Shown: in pieces, positions 46,899 to 60,000 of the stretch | How the letters are laid out: each line of letters begins with the position of its first letter | Position numbering within the stretch: position 1 is the first letter of the stretch | Notes under the pieces: generated by a model | Told to the model about the DNA's origin: nothing | Databases searched by the model: none | The model's input: only the letters and a program-made list of their open reading frames with translations | DNA from: Ciona savignyi | Taxonomy: Eukaryota > Chordata > Ascidiacea > Phlebobranchia > Cionidae | Assembly (NCBI GenBank): GCA_000149265.1 | Contig: CH003137.1 | Location: 322,165 to 386,164 of the forward strand | Length of the DNA stretch: 64,000 nucleotides | Reading direction: 5' to 3' | Program-made: the position numbers and the translations under genes

Positions 46899-49474
46899 GT
46901 CTGCAAATCTTACAGTGCTGGTTCATACGTTGAAGATTAAGATTTCTGATTGGTAGTGTAGGAGTTAGAGTTTTGCACGCCCCTGATCCTCTAGGATTGG
47001 GCAACGTCGGCTAAGTGTGTCGACTAAAACCCAGTAGCTACCGAATGATTTTAATTACAATCCTATGAGTTAAGGCAAATACGGCTAATTGCGTTGTCTA
47101 CACAGTCGACAAGGTAACGGATGTTTTTTATGCAATTTGCTTCCAGGTAACGTTTATCTGCCAACATTCCACACGACTGAGTAACCAAGCCGCCAAAACA
47201 CTCGCGCGCTACACTATTTATCTTATATTCCTTTTATTTTTTTATGTTAACCTTTACCTTCATTAACCGTTCTAGTTATCATTGTATATTATATGAGCGC
47301 CTCATACATTGCACAAAACCTCTTGATAAACGTTTCATTTTGTTTCAGTATGATCACATCAAGCTATGTTTGCTGACATAGAATAAAGTTCAATTTATTT
47401 TTATCTTGCGACAATATTGACATAAAAACTAACTTTGCACAAAATGCATGCTCGCTAGATGGTGAAAGAGAGAGCCAAATCCCCACAAGGGGACGTTTGA
47501 AAGCGATTGTGTGACCAAATGCTTAACGCGGTCGATTCATAATCCAATCCCTTATAAAAAAAAAGGGTCCTAATGACAAGCCCATTATGGTTTAGATCAG
47601 TTTATCTCAAGTGGTGCGCCGCAGGGGTTAGCTAGGTGCGCCACACTTGCATTTTGTAAATTTACGAAAGAGTATGTATAGATCATAAACTACTAAATGG
47701 TTAGTGTCTAGTTCGTTCTTTTCCATTGTAACGTCAGTTCTAAATAAACTTCTAAAAAGCAAGAGCGCTCAAGAAACAGTATTTCGTTATGTGGAAAATT
47801 CGGTGATGAAATTATTTAAATTAAACTTTTAATTTTCTATATTTTTCGCACATTGTTTGAGCATTTAGCATATTGTTTTAACTTCTTAATGCAAAGTGTG
47901 CCTGTTCGTTTCTTAATTGGTCTCGGGTACGCTACGAGATCAAAAAGATATAGCCATTGCTGGTTTAGATACTCAGTCCGGTAAATAATACAAACTAAAA
48001 GATAAAAACTGATGTAACAGGTCGTGAAAGAGAGCGATTACGCATGACCAGTACAAAACAATTTGACATGTCAAGATATGACATTACATGACAGTGTGAT
48101 GCCAGACTAAAACGTGCTTGATCCGATCTTCCCAGAAGGTTTTTCGTGGCTGCAAATGTCGAGTGGAAATAAAATCAGAATTTTCTAAATAAGATAAGAA
48201 TAAAAAGTTTATGGTGTGCTTAAAAGTAAGCCAAAATAAATATTAAGTTGGGATGGGAGTTAAAGTAAAGTAGGCACAACTCAAATCGTCAAATTTTTCT
48301 TCTAGTGCTGTACAGTATTCCTTTATCTACCAACTTTCCCCTGCAAACAAAGTGAGGCAATACTTACAGCTGGTAAACACGCAGCTAGACAATTTAGTCC
48401 AGCCAAACTTAATGTCTGAACAGGTTGCCATTATCACATTATAGTATCCAGTTAAAAAATTCTTTTCATGACTTTTTTAGCATTATTACACCAAAATAAA
48501 TATGAACATATTTAACCCGAGTAGAATAACCGACTAAAGATATTTTACTTCATTTACACCGTTTTATGAAGAAATCGGTTTGTTAATCGTTCGGCCACAC
48601 AACCCGTATACCCGTACAGATTAATAGTTCCGACATAAAAAAATAGTTTACATACCAGAACTATTTTTATGTTTCGGCTTATTTTTTTATGACACCGGCA
48701 TGTCAATACGGATTATGTCATAGAGTACATGTGTTTGCTCAACATGGTAGTTGTCACGTAGCCGGTAGTGCTGAACGAGATTTGCGAAGTTGGGCGACAA
48801 GTTATTTAGCGATAGGCAAGTATCAATCACTGACAAATATTTATTAACCAACAAAAGTTGATAATATATGGCGCAAAAACTTCAGAATGACATTTATTGA
48901 TATTATAGGTTTCTTATGCGCGGTTGATTATAAAGAGTAGGTTTATAAAAGTAGGAGATCAAACCAATCACAAGCCTACAATGAAAATATTTGATTAAAC
49001 CGCATATAGTAAAGCGATCTATTAAATTTTAAATAATAGTGTTAAACCGTTTTAGTGCTACTCGTCATAGCGATAACCTTGACGGTGATAAGGTAATGTG
49101 ACTACGCCCTATAGTTTTCCCTTCCACGTGGAACAAACGGTAATACCCTATCCTTTTTGCACGCCCCAGTAATAACTCGGACTTGAATTTACGGTTGATG
49201 TTCTGTTGGTATTTTACGCTCGACTGAGGCCTGGAGAACCGAGTGAATTCTCATTGGATGGAATACAAGTTATCCAATACTAGTAAAGCGTTTATTGTTA
49301 TAATTACGTGATTAACTGCACTGTGGTACAAGGACATATTTTTAAAGTACTGAATATATACATATAAGTTCCACTATTAAAGATTTTAAAATTATAAAGT
49401 TAAGCCTAAACATTTGATTACATACTTAAAAAGGTTAGTGATTAGGTAAGCGTTGTATTTCATTAAAAAATGAT
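46899..49474. other. Spacer between PRDX6 copies
   Basis: No exon recognised. It contains the MITE at 47590-47970. Two isolated words matching the terminal repeat of the 44800-45329 MITE lie near 46972 (gttttgcacgcccctg) and 49158 (ttttgcacgcccc). Confidence 0.5.
47590..47970 (-). mobile_element. hAT-type MITE between the PRDX6 copies
   Basis: gtttagat at 47590-47597 and 47963-47970 flanks a 365-bp element with decayed ends. Its interior matches, in reverse orientation, the element at 49882-50263 (shared gcgccacac, aaatttacg, taattggtctcggg blocks). Same family, older or more diverged copy. Confidence 0.82.
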
Positions 49475-52400
49475 TTATTGCGAAGGGTCAGGGGTGAGTC
49501 GGATGTAACATTTCCCAGATGGAACTTGGGTTGTTTCGAAGCCTTTTGGAAAGAGATCTTTTGCTTGGGCGTCGCTAAGAGATGGAATCACCATGCATTT
49601 TTCTCCACTCTGTATAATAAATAAAATGTATCTGATATAATGGCTAGTTAAGGCTCTATAATGACAAAACCTGATTCCACTAGATTAATGAGTTCTATGA
49701 AATCTGAATAAAAGTAAACATATATTACCCTTCGTTTCAGCAATTAAAACAAAACAGAAAATTAAATCTAAACTAAAAATTCAGGTTTAATTTCTGTGAA
49801 TGATAGTACACAGGCACGTTCAGATTTCCTGGAACCCAATGCGTACCAGAGCTATTGCAGTGTGCTGCTTATAATCTAGACCAGTGGTTCTCAATCTTTT
49901 TGACCTCGTGGCGCACCCGAGACCAATTAAGAAACGAACGGGCGCACTTTGCACAGAGACTCAAAACAATATGCTAAATTCTCAAACAATTTAGGAAAAA
50001 TATGGAAAATTAAAAGTTTAATTTAAATAATTTCATCACTAAATTTTTCACATAACGAAATAACTGTTTCTTAAGTGCTCTTGCTTTTCGAAAGTTAATG
50101 TAGAACTAACGTTACAATGGAAAAGAACGAACTAGACACTAACTATTTAGTAGTTTTTGATCTATGCACACTTTGTCGTAAATTTACGAAATGCAAGTGT
50201 GGCGCACTTAGCTAACCCCTATGGCGCACCAGCGAGCCGCGGCGCACCATTTGAGAAGCACTGATCTAGACATTTACAGTGTTTTATTTTAACTAATCAT
50301 TCCACTGGGTTCAAGACACATCTGCTAAGTGCCTTGCCCAAGGACACCACCAAATAGCCAATGGTTGGTTGTAATCTAATAACCTTTTAACGGGCACTAA
50401 CAGAATAACCTAAACAGCTGTTCCCTCGTTATGTAAGGCAAGGTCACAATTTGGGGTTTTTGTACTGTTTGCATAGTCATTAAACTGTTTGTAAGTCATT
50501 GAACTGTTTACAAGTTATTGCAACAAAATATACTTAAAAATTGCAACACAAATGCAAATATCGTAATACTATCACCATACAAGAGTATCGAAACAAACAA
50601 GCTGCATAGTGTCATGCATTACCTTCCAGTTTGCTGGCGTAGCTACTTTCTTATTTGCAGTAAGTTGAAGAGAATCAATCACACGAATAATCTCACTACA
50701 TAAATAACCAATATTACATAGTGTTGATACTGCAGCTTTACAGTTAAAAACAATTGTATGAAATCAGACTGTCAACTTGTCTTATCTTAGTGGCATTTGT
50801 TGCACATAGGTTTAAATGCTTAAGTTAAACTGCATATGTTTCAAGGAAAAATTTAAATTTGTTAAACCAGTTTGCTGTTTAGAGATGTTTATAATCAAAT
50901 GCACATATACCTCGGTAAATGCATACAATCTTGTTGATTGAACAAAACATGTTAAATAATTTTAAGTCATCGTGACACGTTTCCGTTTGTATTTCGTGCA
51001 GACATGACAAACAAACATGTCAAAAAATACCAGCACCAACACATTAATCAAAGCATGCGGGCCAGTTCAAACTAAGCCTTGGGCTATTTAAAAAAAAACG
51101 CTTTAATCATTAAATTTTCATTCACTATGCTGGTCACTAGATTATTTAAAATTTTATTTTGCATTTTTTACTTGTGCTTTGAAATACATAAGATCTATAG
51201 TACCTTAAATAAGATTTGATTAATTGGTAATGATGTAATTGTGTGTGGTATATACATACACCATACATGGACATCTCAAGCAACTGTGTCATAGATTGCT
51301 ACTGCTCAATATCGATATCACAAAAAACAACAACAACAGAATAAATGCAAAGAATGTCAACACACTTACTTAAAATTCCTACCAGTAGTAGCTGGATAAA
51401 GCAAGGACAGCTTTAGTTTCTGGTCTGGCCCAATTATGAAAACCTAAAATAAATTATTGAATAATCGGATACATACTTACGCCCAGTTTAAAAAATGGGG
51501 GACCCGAAAGACCGTTTCTGCTTATAGAAACTTATAGCATACCATCAAAATTGTTTTTACAACTCTGTACTAAAACACTCTGTCGTGAAAAATCTTTATC
51601 CACGATATTTAAATGAAGCAAATAATGTACATGGTACTTACACAGCGGGCGGTAAGTGGCATACCAGTTGCGTCAAGTTCATCTGGGTCAAGCATTCCCA
51701 GATCAAGTGCAAGTTTGCGGTCACCAGCAATAATTGGGTATGGAAATGCACCTTCCAATTTCGAGTATGATTGAATGTCCTGTAATATGACCAAGCTAAT
51801 TTCACTGAAAATTTAAAAAAAAAAATCATACAATCGTTTAGTTTACAGGAAAGTAAGTGTATTGAACATACCATAAGTGCACAATTTTTCAGTCCAAGCA
51901 CCAACCATAAAAAAAATAGACTTAATGACTAACATACACAAGAGAAAGAGCATTCAGGAAACTGGAAATTGATTATTAAATTGGGAGTCCTATTTTTCTC
52001 TTTAATGCTTAAAATTAAAATTAATTTCTAAAACTTCTTTGGTATGCAAATGGCCTTGCTAAGCAATTCTTGCCCTCAGTTTTGCTAAATATATTAATTG
52101 CAGCCTGGCATAGAAGCTACTTTAAACAATGTCTGTAAATTGTAATGCTAGAACTGTTCTGAAAAGTTTTAAAAAAATCCCAGTATAGTCATTATATGCT
52201 AGTTCCATACGGATCAGACATAGTCTACCTTCATCCAGTCATTATGTGATTTAACTGAATCGATAGAAAGACCGAGCATTTTAACTTGACGTTTGTCAAA
52301 TTCTGGCTTCATTGCAGCAGCCATCCCCAATTCAGTTGTGCAAACTGGTGTGAAATCAGCTGGATGGGAAAAGAGAATGCCCCATCTGCGAATGTGAACA

Positions 52401-52992
52401 AAGGAAATTGTAGATTGTCATCTTCTGATGTACAACGAAACTAATTTAAACATATCTTTCAGGCAATGGCAGTCACAAGGTTGTTGGATTAAAACTAACT
52501 GCTGGCTTAATCAGCTGTGTACTTGTAACCTGACATGCGTGGGCATGAGCGAAAAATGAGTGAAAAAATCCTACAAAAAATAGACCAACATCAGATTTCT
52601 TGGCTAAAATCAGTTATTATTAGTGCAATTAAACATTGTGAGAAAATTATCTAATTAATTTCAGGTGCATTGATGTTAATTTACATAATTTCAAGGGTGC
52701 ACTGGCAATGCTTTCCATACTGGCCTATGGTAGTAAGAATTCATGTTTTATCCCCATGACATGAAAAGAGCAAGGGAGGTTATCACAAAGACAATTATCA
52801 GTGCGACATACTCACTGACCCAACCATTAGGACAAACAAATACTTTTTAAAAGTGAAAGTATGTTCCCAAATAGTCATTGCAGTCGCAATAGAACAAACT
52901 TACGATCCTGCCAGATAACTGAGGAGTTTGAAGTTGCCTTGTGTTGTAACACAGTCAAAGTCGGGAAAGACTTGGCCAAGATTAACAGGCAT
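49475..52992 (-). CDS. PRDX6: Peroxiredoxin 6 (1-Cys), copy B
   Basis: Second tandem peroxiredoxin 6 gene, same strand and same six-exon structure as its neighbour: 52904-52992, 52229-52385, 51642-51779, 51370-51443, 50623-50695, 49475-49609, 221 residues. Exon lengths equal those of copy A except exon 3, which is 3 nt shorter. Exon 2 reads [20 protein letters not shown], with the catalytic Cys45 context PVCTTE exactly as in vertebrates. Exon 4 keeps [20 protein letters not shown]. The lipase motif is A-G-S-W-G (residues 28-32) instead of G-D-S-W-G, and the histidine at position 24 is Leu, so the vertebrate lipase triad is incomplete. The last exon differs from that of copy A at only about 10 of 135 nt. 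A MITE inserted in a SINE lies in the last intron. Confidence 0.95.
49805..50420 (-). mobile_element. SINE split by a MITE
   Basis: The left piece ends ccagagctattgcagtgtgc...ataatctagac. The right piece resumes after the MITE with atttacagtg...ccactgggttcaag...aagtgccttgcccaaggac. Together they give the order of a minus-strand SINE. Confidence 0.7.
49874..50271 (+). mobile_element. hAT-type MITE inserted in a SINE
   Basis: atctagac at 49874-49881 and 50264-50271 is an exact duplication. The 382-bp element has cagtggttctcaa inverted ends (12 of 13 match), the ends seen in hAT Charlie-type elements. The flanks on both sides are pieces of one minus-strand SINE. It lies in the last intron of PRDX6 copy B. 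Confidence 0.9.
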
Positions 52993-54071
52993 GTTGGTAG
53001 AGGAAATACAGAAACACCTGATAGAATCTACAAAAATATTACTGTACCGCACTACAAAACAAAAACCATATTATCTTGTGAAAAAACCTTCTTGCAAGTT
53101 TAGCAGTCAGATTACTGCTAATTACTTTACGTAAGACACATCACCCAACCGACAAGCTGGCAACGACTCAACGAGTTTCTAGCAGCCATTTAGCTAAAAG
53201 GGGTCACAATAACCCACCAAAAGCAATTAATCTACTTTAGTTTTAAATTAAATAGACTTGTATTTAGAAATTACTGATAATAAGTAAGTTTTCTGTCTGG
53301 TTGGCGCATCGCCAAAGTCTCTATTTTTTCCTGATCTTTAGTCATTCCATACTATTACCCTTTCTGTAATGGACTTAAACTAAAATACGCCAAAGAAAAT
53401 GCTTAATATTAGTTAACGTGTTTGTCAGGGCGCCAGCGGTTGTTACAACTTTCGCTGAAACTCGCTTTGTCATGCGGCATCCGCCGAAGAAACAGCAAGC
53501 GTGAAACAACAATACACCACCTGTGTTGCTGTTGAGCAAGTGGCAAGAAACGTTTAGAGGCGTTAAAGAGGTTTACTAACAGCGGAAAGAAGCAAAGCGC
53601 CACCAGGCGGAAGATTTTGTTTTAAAAGCAGTCGCGTGTGTGTAATGGAATGAAATTACCATTTTTTGTTTAATAATAAACTCAACGGTAAGGTCTATTG
53701 GACGAATGGTTAACTTGGCCGACAGATAACAATTTCTATTAAAAAAAGATCTTCTTGATGAGCTCTATGCCAGCCACAACTAGCCGAGAAAACGCCGAAA
53801 ACGGTCGAGTTGCCGAATAATTTGTTAACATAATTTAATATAAAAAGGTGTAGTAATGATTGGTTTTATAGCTATCCGGTTTAAAAAGTCGCCGAGAATT
53901 TCTGAACGGCATGGTAAATGGGCAGCGGTTCTTATACAGCCCGAAAATTAAAAACGGACCTAGTCACAAGCCAATAACAAGCTTGTAACTTGGCCCGGTA
54001 AAAGAGCAGTTAACTGATAAAAACTATGGTAATGTCATTTTTATTTATAACAACATTTTACTTACAGTCAC
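52993..54071. other. Upstream region of PRDX6 copy B, no gene seen
   Basis: Minus-strand SINE head remnants lie near 53140-53220. The patch at 53420-53620 is richer in GC but has no convincing exon. Confidence 0.45.
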
Positions 54072-54105
54072 ACCATAGAGTACTAATATATAAGTACTCT
54101 ATGGT
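54072..54105. repeat. Perfect 13-bp hairpin
   Basis: accatagagtact and agtactctatggt are exact inverted repeats around the loop aatatata. It lies between PRDX6 copy B and the RGS gene. Confidence 0.8.
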
Positions 54106-54229
54106 CACACTTCACAGTTTTTGTTTCATCAAAGTCAACTCTTTAGCGCCTTTGTGCGGAGCAATTCTATTAATATTTCAACACTTGGCGGGGACAATAA
54201 GTAACATTCCGAGATAATTTATGCTCTTG

Positions 54230-54480
54230 TTGTGTTTGCATGATTGCCCGTGTGTTAACCAACTTGGTTTTCCCATTCATGGGAAAAAAACATGATTATC
54301 CTATTCTATCCTTATCATGTTCGTCAACTATCCTTATCATGTTCGTGGGCTCAGTCGGTTAGACTATTGGTCGTCATACAGTATGGTGATGGATTGAAAC
54401 CAGTCTCTGTACTGTTCGTGGGCAAGTAATAGCTTCGGTAAACCAACGGTGACAAGGAATATGCGTGATATAATACTCAC
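54230..54480 (+). mobile_element. SINE tail followed by a tRNA-like SINE head
   Basis: A tail (gattgcccgtgtgttaacc, ttggttttcccattcatggg) is followed by gtgggctcagtcggttaga, an A-box-like head, and ggattgaaacc, a B-box-like word. It reads as two SINE copies end to end. Confidence 0.6.
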
Positions 54481-55013
54481 ATACTGAGGTAGGTCGAGTT
54501 ATGAGACCTGGCATTTCTTGGAAGTAAGTTTACTGGTGCTGGTAAGGGCTGTTAACCACCAGTAGCTACTTATACTCACTACAATTTCAGACCTAAATAC
54601 CTGTTTGATGTTCTCATTTGTAATGCGTTTTTCTTAAATATAACCACGATGATTAAATTAAATAAATATATTTGAAGACTTTGCAGTCAGGCGAATAAAC
54701 TTCACGAGCCCAATAAGTAACTCAACATTGAACAAATTATATTGTTATGAAATAGCACAAGAATTTAGGAAGCATTACTGAACTGAAATAAAACAAACAA
54801 CAATAATTAAAAAAATAAATCGATGCCAAATAACAAACTAACAAGCACAGTTCATGTCGAATGTAGATGGTGCACAGTTAGCAACAATGTGCAAATTGGA
54901 TTGAATGGTATTTTTAAATTGGGTTGGCCATCCACTGCCGTTATCTTCGGGTCAACTCGCGTGGACTGCTGCTGGCCTCTATGTGTCATGCATGGCTACA
55001 TACCGATTTTGCA

Positions 55014-57019
55014 TCACTTGTATTTGGTGGGGTTTTGTAAATTTAGAATGTACGCATTGTTAGCCTCCACGTGGGAGGATTTGGCTGCGGAAGAGCGGGG
55101 ACTGGTCGTCCTCCCGCCCGGAAGAATGTTCCTCAACTCGAAGAAGTGTTTCTTCGACGTGATTTCTTTGAAGTCGGGGGAGAGGACGAAACGTGGAAAG
55201 GAGTCGTTTTCCATGATGGTGAAAATGTACCGTTGTGCGTTGTCAAATATATTGGAGGTGGGCGGGTCGCCACAACCCATTTCCTCCGTGATTTGTCGCC
55301 GGGTGACATGATCGATATTGACCTTTAAAAATAAAAATAAATATTAATTTTCCGAGCATTAACGGGGATTTTTTCATAAATGAACAATGAAAGGCAATAT
55401 ATGTTAAATGAATCGAATACTTTGAGACGCATTTTATGCATTTTATTAAAAAAGGATATTAGAACTATTTTAAAAACAACTCAAGAGAAACGATTCATCT
55501 AACAGTCTATTACCTTTCTATTAAAGTTAAGCGGAATAAATATTGCCCAAGCATTCCACAATGCCACGCCAACGATTCATCATTAAACTATACCAACGAG
55601 GTTGTGTAATAAATCTTACATTCTTGAAATCGTGGGCCATTGTACTCGCAGCTAAACTTAGAGATTAAACACTATATGAATTCAGTCGCCAAGTCATACG
55701 CGTATAATATTTGTTTGATCTGCAGTTTATATTAGAGTCGATTCTATGCATTGTACACAGTGCGATATCTGACTTCGTATATTTGTCACGGCTTTAAAAC
55801 GTACTTGTAGGTAATGACGTATAGGGTATGTAAATTATAGCATGGGCGGTAACGGGGTTATTTAATTGCGTCGAGATTGTTTGCTGTGTATATCAGGCAA
55901 GTTATAAATGGATTGACATATAGCTTTTCCGTTACAAAGAGGACTGTTTTACAAAGATGTGTGTACGCCTTATCTGCATTTAGCACCATCGAGTACAAAG
56001 AACAAAGAGTAGAATTCATACGTCGCGTCCGGTCATAGTTTATTTTGAGGCAGTGTTGACGCACGGGCCTACGCCAGACGTCGCGTGAATTGTTGGAAAC
56101 AAACAAGCACGGCTCAAGAGGCTGTGCAGAACCATTGCAAACGATCGACTCACATGACGTTTTGTTGTTAATAGTAAAATTAATTTTATTAAACAAAATA
56201 CCCAATTTGTTGAACTGCTTACCTGATTCGGCGACATGGAGCAGATATATTCCTGGTAGATTTTCTCGGCGTCTTTCGCCTTCTGCGCAGAACGTTTGAC
56301 TTTCCGATACCGCTCACATTCGCACCAGAAGTCGAAATTTTCGGAACTAAATTCGGATTGCAGGAAAAGTTTGAAGGACAGTCTCATTCCTGTAATAAAA
56401 ACATATTTATATAGCTATACAACCGCAACAATTAGTTTGTTTAAACAAAAACAAAATGCATAACGATTAGCGCGAAATTGGTGAATAAAATTAAGTTACA
56501 TGGTTAATACACGACTTATTTAGCGCCTATTATAAAAGGCTACTTACTTTTGTTTTCGAGCACATCCGCGAGAGTGTACGAAGGGGTGTCTGCTCTTGGC
56601 CTGTAATATAACGTTTTAAAGATTGCAAAACCCAACATAGTAATATACTCACATTAATACTAATAAATTGTAGTAACCTTTTAACTTTTAAAAGAAAGCG
56701 ACACAATGAAATATTTATTGTATTTAAGCTTAAAAACACACGAAATGTCCGTTGAGCTTACCGTCGCATTGCAGGAGACCGGAAGAATAATGATTTGGGA
56801 CGTTGTCGCCGACCTGGGCTTGATCGAGAATTTTCGCCAGTGAGCGATTTGTCAACGGAATGATTCAGTTGAGGAGCGCTTCTGTGGCTTTTATCAAGCT
56901 TCGAAGTTTTGAGCAAGTTTGCCTCTGACCGCAGCTTTACGCCTTGAAAGTAACTTCCCTTTGCTTTACAAGTGTCAGGTCGTTTTTCCGGTTTTAACTT
57001 CCTGTATATTCCGCTAGCT
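55014..57019 (-). CDS. RGS-domain protein, 3' four exons
   Basis: Regulators of G-protein signalling speed GTP hydrolysis by G-alpha subunits at the membrane (family knowledge). Exons: 56762-57019, 56548-56600, 56223-56389, 55014-55322 (stop TGA at 55014), all in phase, about 262 residues. Exon 1 of this set is a basic Ser/Arg/Lys-rich linker ending SPAMRR. Then TPSYTLADVLENK leads into the RGS box: FKLFLQSEFSSENFDFWCEC, IYQEYICS, then VNIDHVTRRQITEEM and FDNAQRYIFTIMENDSFPRF, which contain the family-typical E-N-x-x-F-W and F-D-x-A-Q-x-x-I signatures. A 30-40 residue Ser/Gly tail follows. The first listed exon starts in phase 2, so at least one 5' exon lies at higher coordinates; none could be recognised. 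The short linker plus single RGS box suggests an R4-like member, but subfamily is not assigned. Confidence 0.9.
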
Positions 57020-60000
57020 CTGTAAAAATAAAACATAAATCAGTTTTATTTACACGCAAATGCCACAAAGATTAATTAAAAAAATAAATAGGTGCGCAAG
57101 CCTACACCACATTGCTGTGGAAATACACAGTCTCTCTCGCTCTCTCTCGTTTTATACCCAGTTCCCAAGTACCTTGCAAAGAAGGCAATTCTCTCACTTA
57201 ATAACAATCGGACAGAAGGCCTGAAAACGGACACTAGGACATGAGTCACAATTCCATTATCGCAGCTTTCTTTCGTAAGATTCGTCCACGCATCACTCTG
57301 ATCCAGGGATACGAAATAACATAAATATTTTGGAAAATATCTTGTATGATGAATTACGTTTATCTCGAATGTTCTATTTTCGAATGATGGTACAAGGTTA
57401 CGATCACGTAGACACACATAATATCAATATGCTTATCATTATCGTCGTAGCGCAAGACCACAATCATAAGACCAAAACGCATCTATATAGACATAATGCC
57501 TAATGAAAAACAACATTTCTTCACCTGTTTAAATTGAACCTTAGTGCATGAGTATTTTTAGTATATGTCTGAACTACTTATATGGTAGGAACACGTGCTT
57601 ATACAATTAAAATTTATATGTTACTCCCACACGCTTATTTTTATCATAAAAGTAAACGTTGCAGCATAAAAATCGAATTAAGCTACTACGGTTGCAGTAT
57701 CCCGTTTCGAAATGTCGGATTAACCGCATACGATTTGTATAATTGGCCCTTTCCTCTGACGTTTAAGCCTGTAAACAACAGATTTAGTATTAATGTCCTA
57801 TTCGATTTTGCTGGAAACGGAAGTCTAAAAAAACCCAAAGCAAATATGTCATTTTGTACAGCAGTGTGTAAAGCAAGAAGAATAAAGAGAAACCACAAAA
57901 AATGATGGAATCTGAACAGGAAGTTATATCACAGGAAGTTTGTGTCAGAATAAAGCAGTCATTGTTTTAATGTAATTAAGAAATTCTCGTATGAATCAAA
58001 CCAATCGTTACAAGACAGGCAATGACAGTATAAGGAGTGCTATTTTTGTTCGTGTTTCTGATATTTTACAGTAAAAACGCTGTTTTAAATACCGATTGCG
58101 TTTTTTGTAAACTTTGTTACAAATATGGGCATTACCATAGATTTCTATTTCATACATTTATAGCGTAAATTAACAGATTATTGTAAGTTGTAACATTTAC
58201 AATTCTTTAATTTAAATTATTGTAAGTTTTACACTCTTCATTTAATATCCTTCATTAATTTGTCATACCATTAGAATAGGATGGGATATCATGTTTGATC
58301 CCGTGAATGAGAAAACCAAGGCGGTTAACACAAGGGCAATCGTCAAATCACCTCGCTGTAGCAGTTTGTTTCGTATGATTAACACGTTTCTTTAAATGAC
58401 TTTAAATGATATGAAAAATGTAATTGTATCTATGTAGGTAAAAGTCCATAATTTAGTTGATGTAGCTTAAGGACTTCGGCTTAGGTGTTTACGTCATAGC
58501 AGGTAAATCTTAGCATCTACACATGTTACTGTGACCTCATAGAGCCGAATTAATGGTTTTAGATAAGAGGATTATGTTTACTTGCTTCAAATTTGCGGCA
58601 TATTTCTTAGATCGAATAATACCATGATATAGGTCAAAGAGAAATCAACAGGCTTAACATACAGCAGTTGGTATTTCTCATTACAGCGCTACTATATTTT
58701 TTTTATTAGAACTAACTCACAAAAACGGGCTGTTTGCCAAAACATCGATACAAGATGTTTCCAATACGACTATACATAACGATGTACTAAAATAGGCAAC
58801 GCACCTACTCTACTGACTACCATATACACGTTCCCTTAACAACGGGGAATCGATACCCAATCTCCCTCCCATTCCGGTAATGTCTGCTGTAATCGGATTT
58901 GTACAGCTAAATTTGGAACGGTCAATAATTAATATAAGGTTAAGATATTTTTTATCCCAGAGCTTACTTAGCGTTCAATAATCACATTTTAAGAGCACAT
59001 TCCCGAAATAACACTGTATTGTGTCTTGACATATTGTCATATTGTTTGAATACTATTCTAGGTTTGAACAAACGTTTACCACTTTAAAACTAGTACAGTA
59101 ATAGTAATACAGAAGAGATATAAATACAACAGTTAAATAGATGGGTTTAAAAATAAGTTAAATTTAAGACACGTTTGGGTTAATCAACCTACGCAAAAAA
59201 GCCCCAAGATTAATATACATAGGTAGCAAATAAATTAACTAAATAAAAATAGTTTGGTTAGTGCTGTAAATAATATCAAAAATGTGGTTTCAAAATTCCA
59301 AAAAAGTGTAATACACGTTTAGATCACGCAAGACACGAATAGACGTTCTTATAAATGTGATAGGTATGGCGAACAAAGCAAATGAAACGTAAAAAGACTG
59401 GTCAGTGGCGAGCAGAAAAAGTTGTCACGTGTTTAAGGACGATTGGGCAATGATTTCACTTCACGCTTCACGTCAGCGTATGCTGAAAATAGAACATTGG
59501 AGATTAAACAGCGCAAAACACTCATTGACGGCCGATTAATAAGCGAGGTGGTATCATTTTCAAGTTATATTTGCTTTTGAATGGTGATTCATAGTTAGTT
59601 TATTCAATTACGATAGCCCTTCTTTGAACCGGGAAGCTTAGGTTCCAAAAGAGGTCTAGACTACGCAATTTAAGTCACATATTTTCGAGTTATATGCCTT
59701 GTGATCCGAAACGAAGGTATTAATTACATTATTGTGTATTTTTGATATACACCCCCAACGATACAACAGAGGAATATAAGAAAGTTGGTAAAAAATAGAA
59801 CAGAGCGATTGTAATTTGACAGTTTTCCAGTAATCCGTCGGCTGTTTTCATATGTTGTCGGTACACACAGCAAAGGTAAACATTGTGCTGCATGATCAAT
59901 TACATGTTTACAGTGCATCGATATTGATAGCAAAAAGTAAAGAGAAATTCAACGTCGCCCACTGCGGCTTGTGTAACTTATCAGTACTAGATACTTATGT

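Noticed and set aside
54823..55311. 162-codon plus-strand open frame
   Set aside because: Antisense shadow of the last RGS exon, which matches the family on the other strand.
57582..57905. 107-codon plus-strand frame ending in a basic tail
   Set aside because: No domain, no splice context, and a length within what chance gives in this AT-rich window.
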